Below, one piece after another: positions 34,366 to 46,400 of a stretch of 64,000 nucleotides of DNA; the first letter of the stretch is position 1, and each line of letters starts with the position of its first letter. The notes beneath the pieces were generated by a model. It did no database searches, was not told the DNA's origin, and was given only the letters and a program-made list of their open reading frames with translations. Made by a program: the position numbers and the translations under genes. This DNA is from Ciona savignyi (taxonomy: Eukaryota; Chordata; Ascidiacea; Phlebobranchia; Cionidae): assembly GCA_000149265.1 (NCBI GenBank), contig CH003046.1:181259-245258 (forward strand). The letters are read 5' to 3'.

Positions 34366-34568
34366 TCTCTAACAGCCTATTCAGTTGGATGATAAGTTAT
34401 CGCTTATTTCGTCAGCTGTGTGTTACTTAATTTAACGATTTAAATTAGTAAGCTAACAAGTTGTTATTGGTGGCAACCATCCGGAAAAGGCCTACCGACG
34501 TACTACTAAACTCAAAACCAGGCAACAAAAACATTACTAGTGCATACTGGAATAATAAACACGGAGTC

Positions 34569-34799
34569 CGGGCGGTTGATCCAGCGAAGTGCGTCGCCTT
34601 TCAACCGAAAGGTTGCAGCTGCGAAATTGGTTGCTATAGCTAGTCGGTTGTCTCTTTGGGCAAGGCACTTTACGAACATTGCCTGGACCCATCGGATTAA
34701 TAGCTTCTATCAAATTGAAGGAACGTGTCTATCATATCAGTGTGTTAACCCCCTTGGTTTTCCCACCCACGGGGATAAACATGAATATTCTATCCTAAT
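34569..34799 (+). mobile_element. tRNA-related SINE with internal deletion
   Basis: CTATCATATCAG joins directly to TGTGTTAACCCCC, deleting the central block. Confidence 0.8.
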
Positions 34800-35067
34800 A
34801 AACACAATGTCGTAAACAGCAACGTTCAAAAGTCGCCAACTGTGGTTTATTTCATCAAAACTCATAAAAAATAATAAAATTTATTTTACAGTGAAATATA
34901 CTTTTTAATGTGAAGAAATACAGTGGGTTTGGTGATCAACCTGAAAGATACATTTGTATTAAAAATATTAAGTTAAAAAAAAACTTGCGGTAAATATACG
35001 TTATTATTATTTTATGGTTATGTTTAATCGACTCTGATTATCTCAGACAAACATAACTGAGTAATAA

Positions 35068-35358
35068 GTGTACGGCTAGTTAGTCTGGCGGTTTTGTGCG
35101 TCGCATTTTAATCGAAAGGGTTGCAGGTGCGAAACTGGTCGGTTGTGTACTTGGGCATGGCACTTTACGTACATAGCCTGAACCCAGCTGATTAATGGGT
35201 TCTACCAAATTGAAGAAACGTGTGAATCATACACAACACACTGCAATAGCTCCGGTAACCCGACGGTGGGCGCGAGGTGATCTGACGATTGCCCGTGTGA
35301 TAACCCCCTTGGTTTTCCCATTCACGGGGATAAACATGAATATCCTATCCTATCCTTA
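35068..35358 (+). mobile_element. tRNA-related SINE, full-length reference copy
   Basis: Structure used to recognise the family: a tRNA-like head (GCTAGTTAGTCTGGCGG; box-B region GTGCGAAACTGG), a conserved middle (CCTGAACCCAGCTGATTAAT), CTCCGGTAACCCGACGGTGG, CCCCCTTGGTTTTCCC, and a 3' end CATGAATATCC followed by (TATCC)n, which is (GGATA)n on the other strand. I recall tRNA-derived SINEs described from Ciona with this general design; the name is not asserted. Confidence 0.85.
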
Positions 35359-35644
35359 AAACTTGCGGTAAATATAAGTTATGATTATTTTATGGTTAAT
35401 TTGAAGCAATAAACATACTTCTTCTACGATTCCATTTTAACGGCTCTTAATATCCCACTTCTAGATGGAGGTTTGCTGGATGAGAGTATCACTCCAGGGG
35501 CTGTCCCTCCTTGTGGTAATGACTCCCGTCTGTTGTCGTAGTCATGCGCGGTTAACACTAGTGCAGAGGGGTTAAGGAGAATATATTTACGTTTAGTAAT
35601 ACGGCAGCGTCCGCTATATTTATTAAATTATATCCTGTTTTAAA

Positions 35645-35760
35645 TGTCGTGTTTTAACGACTGTTCGTTTTGCCGTCTTTTCCTGTTCATGTGTCGTGAT
35701 TTAATTCGTTTGCCATTTTTCAATACTGGGACAAAAAATGAATAAACTAAACTAATCTTA
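35645..35760 (+). repeat. shared 3'-end-like repeat, copy 2
   Basis: GTGTTTTAACGACTGTTCG... ending GAATAAACTAAACTAATC. Confidence 0.45.
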
Positions 35761-35825
35761 ACTAATACGAGTTGGTTATGCATTGGATATTTCAAACTCT
35801 TTTAAAAAGTTCTTGGTCATAAATA

Positions 35826-36043
35826 TACCCGACTGAATAGCTTGGCGGGTTAGTGTTTCGTCTTTCAGCCGAAGGGTTTGAGGTTCGAAACTGGTTGCTA
35901 GCTACTCGGTTAAGTCCTTGGGCAATGCACTGTATGGACATTGCCTGAACCCAGCGGATTAATGGATTCTACCAAATTGAAGGAACGTGTCTATCATATA
36001 CAACACACTGCAATAGCTCCGGTAACCCGACGATGGGCGCGAA
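35826..36043 (+). mobile_element. tRNA-related SINE, 3' truncated, left of the gap
   Basis: ACCCGACTGAATAGCTTGG to CCCGACGATGGGCGCGA. It shares its upstream flank AAAAAGTTCTTGGTCATAAA with 36893-36912. Confidence 0.8.
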
Positions 36044-36290
36044 AAAAATGGACTAATGCCCTGGCCCCCACCTGCATGGCTCTCGGACTCACTCGCCTAA
36101 ATTACTTTGTCAAATAACAAATGTGGCTGCAATAGAATAATATTATTTTATTAGCAAAAATGGAAGATACAAATGTGTTCCGCTAAACTGCAGACACATC
36201 TTGGCCCGAACCAAATCACTCAACAAAGAATACCTTCCGAACGACCATGTTTGGAAGAATTAGATTTGATGCCAGCACAAAATCGTTGAA

Positions 36291-36390
36291 NNNNNNNNNN
36301 NNNNNNNNNNNNNNNNNNNNNNNNNNNNNNNNNNNNNNNNNNNNNNNNNNNNNNNNNNNNNNNNNNNNNNNNNNNNNNNNNNNNNNNNNN
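36291..36390. other. assembly gap (100 N)
   Basis: Exactly 100 N, a conventional gap of unknown size. Related duplicated sequence lies on both sides (35810-36043 and 36886-37216). The 250 bases before the gap show no recognisable gene. Confidence 0.99.
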
Positions 36391-36917
36391 CATAGGGGTT
36401 AAACGGCTGCTCTAATTTTGATCAGATTTGGTTAAATGGTGGACCGTTAGCCAATGGGATATTCCCCGAAGCTATGAAAAACTAAATCGAGCTGTTTTAG
36501 GAGTTTAGCTTCATTTCAATACAGCGCTTGAAAAAAAGCTTTACTTTAAAACTCTTGTGGAGAAATGTTAATAAACCTAATACGATTATTCTGTTTTAAT
36601 ATCTACACATGGAAAAGAAGATTGGTTTGATAAGTATGAGACCCATGCGTTTATGCTAACAGAAACGAACTACATACTCAATGTATAAAATACAAATTGT
36701 GGTTAACAATTCTTACAAATATTACAGAATTATATGTATGTTTTATAATATTTTAATTGTGAATTATAATCACTTTAAAGTAAAAGTAAATTGTTCCACA
36801 TAGCACTTTATATCAAATTTTTAGAATAAAACAATAATTCAATCATATTAATTTGAATTTGAAGCTTTATTTTGTATGGACATTCCGACCCTTTTAAAAA
36901 GTTCTTGGTCATAAATA

Positions 36918-37216
36918 TACCCGACTGAATAGCTTGATGAGTTAATGTTTCGCTTTTCAACTGAAGGGTTGGAAGTTCGAAACTTATTGCTAGCTAGTCG
37001 GTTGTGTCCTTGGGCAATGCACTGTATGGACATTGCCTGAACCCAGCGGATTAATGGATTCTACCAAATTGAAGGAACGTGTCTATCATATACAACACAC
37101 TGCAATAGCTCCGGTAACCCGACGATGGGCGCGAGCTGATCTGACGATTGCCCGTGTGTTAACCCCCTTGGGTTTTCTCATTAACGTGGATAAACATAAA
37201 TATCCCTATCATATAT
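36918..37216 (+). mobile_element. tRNA-related SINE, right of the gap
   Basis: Starts with the same ACCCGACTGAATAGCTTG and the same flank as 35826-36043, and runs to AAACATAAATATCCC. A SINE middle fragment follows at 37217-37275. Confidence 0.8.
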
Positions 37217-37442
37217 AGGTTGCGACAAACGTCGCCTGAACCCAGTGTATTTTTGGGTTCTACTTAAAATTGAACAGACATACTAAAATGTGGAGATATA
37301 TCATATACTGTATGATGTAATCATTCACTAAGTGACCAACCAACCCATCACGGATTCAAAAAGAACCAATGATTCAAAAATACGCTAAAATGGAAAGCAA
37401 CATGAAAATGGGTTCTAAAATCAGCTAAAATAACTAAATCTG

Positions 37443-40400
37443 TTAAATGAAACGAAGGATATTTGCTGTGATGGGAAGTAGCATGATGTCGGTCTCGGTG
37501 ATGATCTCAAGATGGTGGTTGATTGTTCCAACCCCAGAGTCTCCTTCCACACCAACTGCGATCGCGTAAACCTCGATCTCGATCTTCGTCTCCATACCTG
37601 CTGCCACCTGGTGGGGATTCGTGGGTGAGAGGATGGAATCATGGATGTCAGTGAAGATGATCGAAAAAAATGATATTCATGTTTATCCCCGTGAATGGGA
37701 AAAACAAGGGGGTTATCACACGGGCAATCGTCAGATCACCTCGCGCCCATCGTCGGGTTACCCGAGCTATTGCAGTGTGTTGTATATGATTCACACGTTC
37801 CTTTAATTTAGTAGAACCCATTAATCCGCTGGGTTCAGGTAATGTCTGTAAAGTACCTTGCCCAAGAACACAATTAACTTGCTAGCGACCAGTTTCGCAC
37901 CTGCACTCTTTCAATTGTCATAACATGTGTTTGCAGTCAATTGCTATTACATGGTATCATCTTTGCGAATTTAATTTGACTTAAGAGTTCTCTTGTTTAT
38001 TATGAACCATTTTTATTTGATCTTTTTATGGAGGAAAAATAGTTCATCTAAAACTACACTTACAGGTCCAGGGGAATAATTGACCCTAATTCCAGTACCA
38101 GGCGGTGGCTGCTTTATCCTGAACCTGCAGAGATCTATTCCAGTGTTGCGCATTCGGACTGTATACGAATAAGTTGAACCTTCTCGCAGTATACCAAAAA
38201 CGACCTGAAAACACGTAAATTACAAGCCTTTGCATAAATTTTAATTTCTGAATAAAAAATTTCATATATGTTCTTGTGTTAATCCCTGTGGCAATGAATT
38301 CTTAGTGAGAGTAATTTGAGCTTGGTTGGTTAAATCACAAGGAAAATGGGTCAAATCATTATTTGAATGGTGGTTAGGATAGGATATTCATGTTTATCCC
38401 CGTGAATGGGAAAACCCCAGGGGTTATCACACGGGCAATCGTCAGATCACCTCGCGCCCATCGTCGGGTTACCCGAGCTATTGCAGTGTGTTGTGTATGA
38501 TTCACACGTTCCTTTAATTTGGTAGAACCCATTAATCCGCTGGGTTCAGGCAATGTCCGTAAAGTGCCTTGCCCAAGGACACAACCGACTAGTTAGCGAC
38601 CAGTTTCGCACCTGCAACCTTTCGATTGAAAGGCGACGCACTTAACCGCTAGACCATCGGGCCTGGTTGGATTGAATTGTGTCCCTTGCTAATTTGTTGC
38701 GTTCTTAAAAAGAACATTTTTATTATTTTAATTACACTGCAACAATTTCAGTAACTAGACCAGTGCTTCTCAAATGGTGCGCTACAGGGGTTAGCTAGGT
38801 GCGCCACACTTGCATTTCATAAATTTACGACAGAGTGTACATAGATCATAAACTACTAAATGGTTAGTGTCTAGCTCGTTCTTTTTCATTGTAATGTTAG
38901 TTCTATATTAATTTTCAAAAAGCAATAGCGCTCAAGAAACATTAATTTATTATTTTTCCTAAATTGTTTGAGTATTTAGCATATTGTTTTGACTCCCCGA
39001 GCAAAGTTCACCCATTCAATTCTTAATTGTTCTCAGGTGCGCCACAAGGTCTAAAAGATCGAGAACCACTGAACTAGTTACTTTCAGTAACTAGGTGCAT
39101 ATAATTAAATGATAAATGTGGATAAAACCTTTCAAGCAGTTAACACATCCGTCCATTCATGTCAAATTAGATTGAAACGTATGTTCTGCCTCAACCACAA
39201 GCATGTGGAATAGTGGTAAAAAAAACTAAAAAAACTGTATGACACAACCATCAGCTACGTAGCAGGGAGAGTAAGGCAACCTATGGACACCATACTATAC
39301 GAGACAATGTCTGTATGGAGAGTGCATTAAACCAAATTTATATGTAAGGATAGGATAATTATGTTTATCGGCTTATCCCCGTGAATGGAAAAACCAAGGG
39401 GGTTAACACACGGGCAATCGTCAGATCACCTCGCGCCCATCGTCGGAGCTATTGTAGTGTGTTGTATATGATAGACACAATCCTTTAATTTAGTAGAACC
39501 CATTAATCCGCTGGGTTTCGCCATTCATTCCAGACAAGACATATTGCCCACCAATCCCACATAAGTTACCTCAGGTGGGAGAAGTTGGAAACCACGTTCA
39601 GCCACTTTATGATGGCCTTGTACCAGACCACCCGATACAGATGACGTTTTCACTTTACGTCGCACTGGTTCTTCTACTGTGATGAACTGGAAGGAATGTA
39701 GAGGATGGTAAGGCATCAGTTTGTACAAGCATGGTAACTATGCCCAGTGTGCAACAAATAGGATAGGATTTTCATATTTGTCCCCGGGAATTGCCCAAGG
39801 ACAAAACCGACTAGCTAGAGACCAGTTTCGCACCTGCAAACTTTTAATTGAAAGGCGACACACTTAACCGCTAGACTAACCTGCCGGAAATATTAGATCA
39901 GCATTCTATAATGAAATGATTTAGGTCCATTTTTGGCACTTGAATATCTTATTTTGAGATTTCGGAGTTATGCTTTATTCCGTTGTTAATCAAATATTAA
40001 AAGTGTTAGACAAAGATATTCATGTTTTATCCCTTTGAACGGAAAAATGCAAGAGATGTTATCACACAATCATTAGATTAAGTTAAACCCCCCCATCGGG
40101 CTACCGGAAATAGTCTGCCAACTAATTAGTTGTTGTAAAATTGCGTTAATTTCTATCCCTGTAGTAAAATGTGCAGGTTTCCAGACAGTTATTTTGTGCC
40201 CTGTAATCATATGTGCCCTGTAATCAATTGTAATCATGCCTGCATGTATGTAATAATCGTTTACTCTGGTATGTAACATTCTTTGCGTGTATTTCGTGCT
40301 ATATAACCCTCTGTGTTGCGCTTTAATTTTACTCACTACGATTCACACTACCAAGTACCTTAATCCGGCAAGTTAGTCAAACTTGCGGTTAAGTGCGTCG

Positions 40401-43400
40401 CCTTTCAAAAACGGACATTGCCTGAACCCAGCGAATTTTTGGGTTCTACCAAATTGAAGGAACGTGTCTAACATATACAACACACTGCAATAGCTCCGGT
40501 AACCCGACGGTGGGCGCGAGGTGATCTGGCGATTACCCGTGTGTTAACCCCCTTGGTTTTCCCATTAACGTAGACAAACATAAATATCCTATCCCACCTC
40601 CAATACAAGAATACAACAGTTTTCCGATATCTCTACATCCACAAGAATTAAACAGCATACCTTGGTATTAGGAACGCAACCTGGCTTGTCGCTCATAATG
40701 GAAGTTGGAAGGTTGACCCGGTCCTTCCTACGTTGACCACTTGCGTCGTACAACAAGCTTCGTGTGAGCACAAGATCCGTCTCGTCTCGATCGAGCAAAA
40801 TGGGGTGAGGTTGGCTTCCACCACTAGAGGGACTATTATCGTTCCCATCAGTTGGTGTCATTCGATCTGTCGGTAATTTTTGTTGATTTTGTGAAACGGG
40901 AAATTTTATACGAAAATCGAATGATAAGGATTACAGAAAAGAAGTAGAGTATACAAAAGGATGGTATACACATATTGATAGTACAATATTTAACACACAA
41001 GCGTTAGTAAGTCCTTTATTGCAAGTATTTGCTGAGATGAAAGGAGCAAAAAAACAGATGTGCCTCAGGTTTGTTTAGCAGTGGTTATATAGAGGATTTC
41101 ATTAAAACAGATAGAATTACCTCTGAAGGTATAGAATGACTGTTGTTATAGCATAATATGTCAAACTACCTTATGTTCCCAGTCGATTCACAAACAAAGT
41201 GTGTTTGATGAATCATACTTGCCCTTACCTTCCCTTCTCTGAGCAGACGTTGGGTTTTCAGGAATGGGTGACGGCTGATGTAGTTGGTTTGAGGTTTGTT
41301 CCACTTGTTTATTTGATGCGTGGATGGGTGTGGGGTTGCCTGGGAATGTTTGTTGCACTTGAAACATATTTTAATGGTTCAACGTGAAAATGTGGTTTAA
41401 ATTCTTAAAACAGCAAACACATTTTTTTTTACGAATTCAGTATTTCCTGCCACTAGTTTAGCACACAATATCCAACTAAGTTACAATTTTATTGAATTCT
41501 CTGCCATGAGTAAGAGTCAAACTTTTGGATATAATGGGAATAAATAGGTCAACCTTCGATTTAATAAGCTTTTCAGCCTTACCAAAGCCTCACAGTTCCC
41601 AAACTATCAACCTAAGCTCTTACCCTTTACAACTTACCCCCAAATAACCCTACTCTCTTTACCCACAGCACTGTACCAAACCCAGAACACAGTACTAGCC
41701 CCTATCTCCCTTCCAGCTCACAACCCATACAAGACCACAAATCCTACCAGCCCACATGAACCAACTCACTTGGCCTCATGTTGCGAAGTTGAGCAGCAGC
41801 AAAAGGTGTTGGGTTGTCAGGTCTCACCCCTGTTGGTGTCCCCTTCCCACTGGCGTGCGCTGGAGTGGGGTTAGTGGGTCGCATCTTCGATGGGGTATCC
41901 GACACCAACCCAGGAGCAGAGCTTCCAATCGTGGGCGTCGAATGTTGGGACTTTTCTGAGATTTGTTAATTATAAAATGAAATCCTTTAAATTTGGCCAT
42001 GCTGTGGCACATAGCTTGGTGGTGATACTGTGTCTTATCCAAACCTTGTGGCTTCTATAAATGCAAACCCAGTATTGGTACTAAACTCTAGAATAAAATT
42101 TTGTTTAAATTTTTTTTTTAAAGGTTTATAATTTTTTTTCGATTATTTGACGAAAATTAGATGGAAGATTGTCGTCTCTTTGTGGTTCGTCCTGAGATAA
42201 GTCAATCTGACTTTCTGATAATGTTCCTGTGTTTTCCCATCCACAAGGATAAAGCAAGAAATTTCTTTTATAGAAGATTAAATATAACAAACCAGTGATA
42301 TAAAGTCTTTTTTTTAAACCATTAAAAATAAATAGGATAGGATACTCATGTTTATCCCTGTGAAAAACCAAGGGGGTTAACACACGGCAATCGTCAGATC
42401 ACTTCGTGCCCATCGTCGGGTTACCGGTGCTATTGCAGTGTGTTGTATATGATAGACACATTCCTTCAATTTGGTAGAACCCATTAATCCGCTGGGCTCA
42501 GGCAATGTCCGTTAAGTGCTTTGCCCAAGGACACAACCTACTAGCTAGTGACCAGTTTCGCACCTGCAACCTTTCGATTGAAAGGCGACGCACTAATCCA
42601 CCAGACTAACCGGCCGGACATGGTTAAAGTCCCCCCCACATCCCATCCACCGGGCAACGGAGAAGAAGAGCTCGTTGATCTTCCTCGATCCTCACTCATC
42701 CTCGCTTCCGAGCCATCTTTACGAGGATCGCGCGATAAGTTCATCGTCTTCACGTCGTTCGCTTGCGTCATCAACCACGCGTGGCCGATGGGAGAGTCAA
42801 AGTAACTCGGGACATCGTGGTTCTTCAACGCCAGCCGACCTGCTTTTTCCTCCTCAATCCCACGCCTGAGATGAATCAAGTTAAAAGGTCACCAACCATC
42901 AGTGGGTCAAGGGTCGGAACCATCTTGGTTTGGCGTTAACTTTGAGGTCTTTATTTATCTAAACCCACTGTATTTGTGCATCTAAACCTGGTGTATTTGT
43001 GCATCTAAACCTGGTGTATTTGTGAATCTAAACCTGGTGTATTTGTGAATCTAAACCTGGTGTATTTGTGAATCTAAACCTGGTGTATTTGTGAATCTAA
43101 ACCTGGTGTATTTGTGCATCTAAACCTGGTGTATTTGTGTATCTAAACCTGGTGTATTTGTGAATCTAAACCTGGTGTATTTGTGCATCTAAACCCACTG
43201 TATTTGTGCATCTAAACCTGGTGTATTTGTGCATCTAAACCTGGTGTATTTGTGCATCTAAACCTGGTGTATTTGTGAATCTAAACCTGGTGTATTTGTG
43301 AATCTAAACCTGGTGTATTTGTGCATCTAAACCTGGTGTATTTGTGCATCTAAACCTGGTGTATTTGTGAATCTAAACCTGGTGTATTTGTGCATCTAAA

Positions 43401-46400
43401 CTTGGTGTATTTGTGCATCTAAACCTGGTGTATTTGTGCATCTAAACCCACTCTGTGAGCAACACATGACGCGTCGCTACCATTTAAAGACAATATTGTG
43501 TGGGGAATGCCCAACCACAAAGGTATCTGGGACTTATGTAGTTGCTGCTTAAATATTATAACAAAAGCTACAAATGATTGGAAGGAACATTTTTGGAATA
43601 AAAACCTAGTCGCTAAGCTTATGTTGAACACATTATAAAGCCACATATTACTAACAAATTACACATTTCAAATATGATCATGAATCCAACCTGAGCATGT
43701 CCCAATCTGCTTGTGTAAGTTTCTCGCGCGGAGGTGGTATGATGGGGGGAGGGGGGTGGGGGCAACCGACGCCTCGTATTTCACCTTCACAACCGATGAT
43801 TGCTGTTCATCAGGCACTACTGCTGTTGCTTTGCTGTGGGCCACACATATTGGGGTTTTGGGGGCTTCCCCAGCCCCAGCAGGGTGAGGAGCAACTGCTG
43901 GTTGGCGAGGGGTCGCCTGAGAGGGTATTGGGTGAATAAGAAATATGTTTTATGTAAGTTTGACTAATATTATCGGTTAATTCTTCGTATTAAAGCAGCC
44001 AATGAAAAATTAGGTGTTTCAGGCTTATAGGTTTAGGAGGATAGGATATTTATGTTTATCCTCGTGAATGGGAAAACCAAAGGGGTTAACCACACGGGCA
44101 ATCGTCAGATCACCTCGCATCTGACCGTTGGGTTGCCGGAGCTATTGTAGTGTGTTGTGTATGATTGAAAACTTCCTAATAATCCGCTAAGGTCAGGCAA
44201 TGTCCGTTAAGTGCCTTGCCTAAGGACACAACCGACTAGCTAGCGACCAGTTTAGTGACTGCAACCTTTCGGTTGAAAGGGGTCGCACTAAACCACCAGA
44301 CATATAGTTTCACTTGTGTAGCTGGGTGAAGAAATATTATCCTTTGTAATTAATGAACAACTCGAAATTATTTACATTTTCATCCCAGGTCGAGCACGCA
44401 TGGATAGAAGATCGCTCGCTCTCATCTTCTCTTCATCCGACCTTGGATCATGCATCATCAACTTCTCTCTCTCCATCTCCTGCTGCAACCTCATGCGGCC
44501 GAACTCCAACATCCTCTTCTTCAAGATGCTCCGGAGTTCTGTGGGGAATACTTTACTGGTGGGGTCTTTGCTGGGAGTGGTTAATGGGGGTTTGATCATT
44601 GAGGTCAGACCGGTTAGTCTGGTGGTTTAGTGCGATGCCTTTTAACCGAAAGGTTGCAGGTGCGAAACTGGTCGCCAGCTACTCGGTTGTGTTTTTGGGT
44701 AAGGCACTTAACGGATATTGCCTGAACCCAGTGGATTAATGAGTTCTACTAAATTGAAGGAACGTGTGAATCATACACAACACTCTACTATATAGCTCCG
44801 GTAACCCGACGGTAGGCACAAGGTGATCTGACGATTGCCCATGTGTTCACAGGGATAAACATGAATATCCTATCCTATCCCCTAAATTAACTAATTTATT
44901 TACATTCATGATTAAATCAACATTTGTCAATAAATTCCCCACTATTTATTGTCACGACTTTTTTTAGAAATTTGTTGATTGTAATAGAAGAAAATAGTAA
45001 GAAATCAATTTGTTTCTTGTTTTAGCACAAATTTGGTGAATATGTTTTTATGCAAAATTCCCAGCTAAGATTCTGTGGCGATTTGACTGAAATTCTTAGA
45101 CACTGGATGCCATATGTCTACATACCATAGCTAAAAACACATTGCGAAGCATAATTCTAAGCCATTGTTGCTACAACACGTTTTAACCGACAAGAAATTC
45201 TCCTAATTAGTAATGTATCTATTTACTGACGTGTTTTAACTACTGTAGTTTTGCCGTTTTATCCTGTCTCCTTAACTTGAAATAATTGTTTTATTCTTCT
45301 TTATTGTAACGAAGGAGCAAAAAACTAAACTAAAGTAACTTTTCCCACCTTTGGATACTGGTTGGTATTGAACGAGTTGACGGAGTTCCAGGGCAGAGGG
45401 GCAGGGTGGGGTTATTGGGGGTTGGAAAGGAGATGTGTGGGGCTGATTTCTTGACTCCCACTGCTATACGCCTCTTCCCTGTTGTTGTAGCAAACCTCGG
45501 GGGTCACTAGGCTTCTTTACTTCTCTGGGGTCGGAAATATAGTTAACGATGCCAATATGGGTTTGAATACAAATTTATTTCATCAAAATGCGTTTTTATT
45601 AAGAAAAACCAAACAATTTGCTTGATTTACTGGATAAAATGTGTTTGTAAAGTATAATTAAATTATTTTACTTTGAACCCTTTTTCTTTCAGTGTTATAA
45701 TCCAATGTGTATAATATAACTATCGAATTTGCATAACTATCAAATTCGGAGGTATATAGAACAAATCCCTAAAAAATATTTATATCAATTTTAAAGCTGT
45801 AGTTAACGTCCAAAAAAATTAGAAAGTAAAGATTACAAAAGGATTTAATAAAATTTAAGAATCTCTTCCTAAAAATGTCTATTAAAAAACTGTAACAGCC
45901 AACTAAATATTAGTAAAATGCCTTAAAGTGTAGTTAACACCCACACAAATTTTTAGAAAGAAGGTAAAGATTACAAAGGGATATAAGAAAATTTAAGAAT
46001 CTCTCCCTGAAAGTATCTAATTTTGGTGAAAACTTTGGTATCTTAATTTGGTTTATTTTGGAATTGTGGTATCTTACTTTGGTGGAAACTGAGTTAGATC
46101 TCTTGTCTTCACATTCCTGGGGACGATATCTCCTTCATCGAGTTCGAGCAACCAAGCGTTGCTGCTGTTCCCGAAGTGTGGACGCAATACAGTGATACCT
46201 GGTGTGGAGGGTTATATGGATGGATGGGATGATGTACATCTGGCCGGTTAGTCTGGTGGTTTAGTGCGTTGCCTTTCAATCGATAGGTTGCAGGTACGAA
46301 ACTGGTCGCTAGCTAGTCGGTTGTGTCCTTGGGCAAGGCACTAACGGACATTGCCTGAACCCAGCGGATCAATGGGTTTTACCAAATTAAAGGAACGTGT

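Noticed and set aside
43697..43939. Plus-strand 80-codon frame (Gly-rich)
   Set aside because: It is the antisense shadow of a proline-rich SPAG17 exon.
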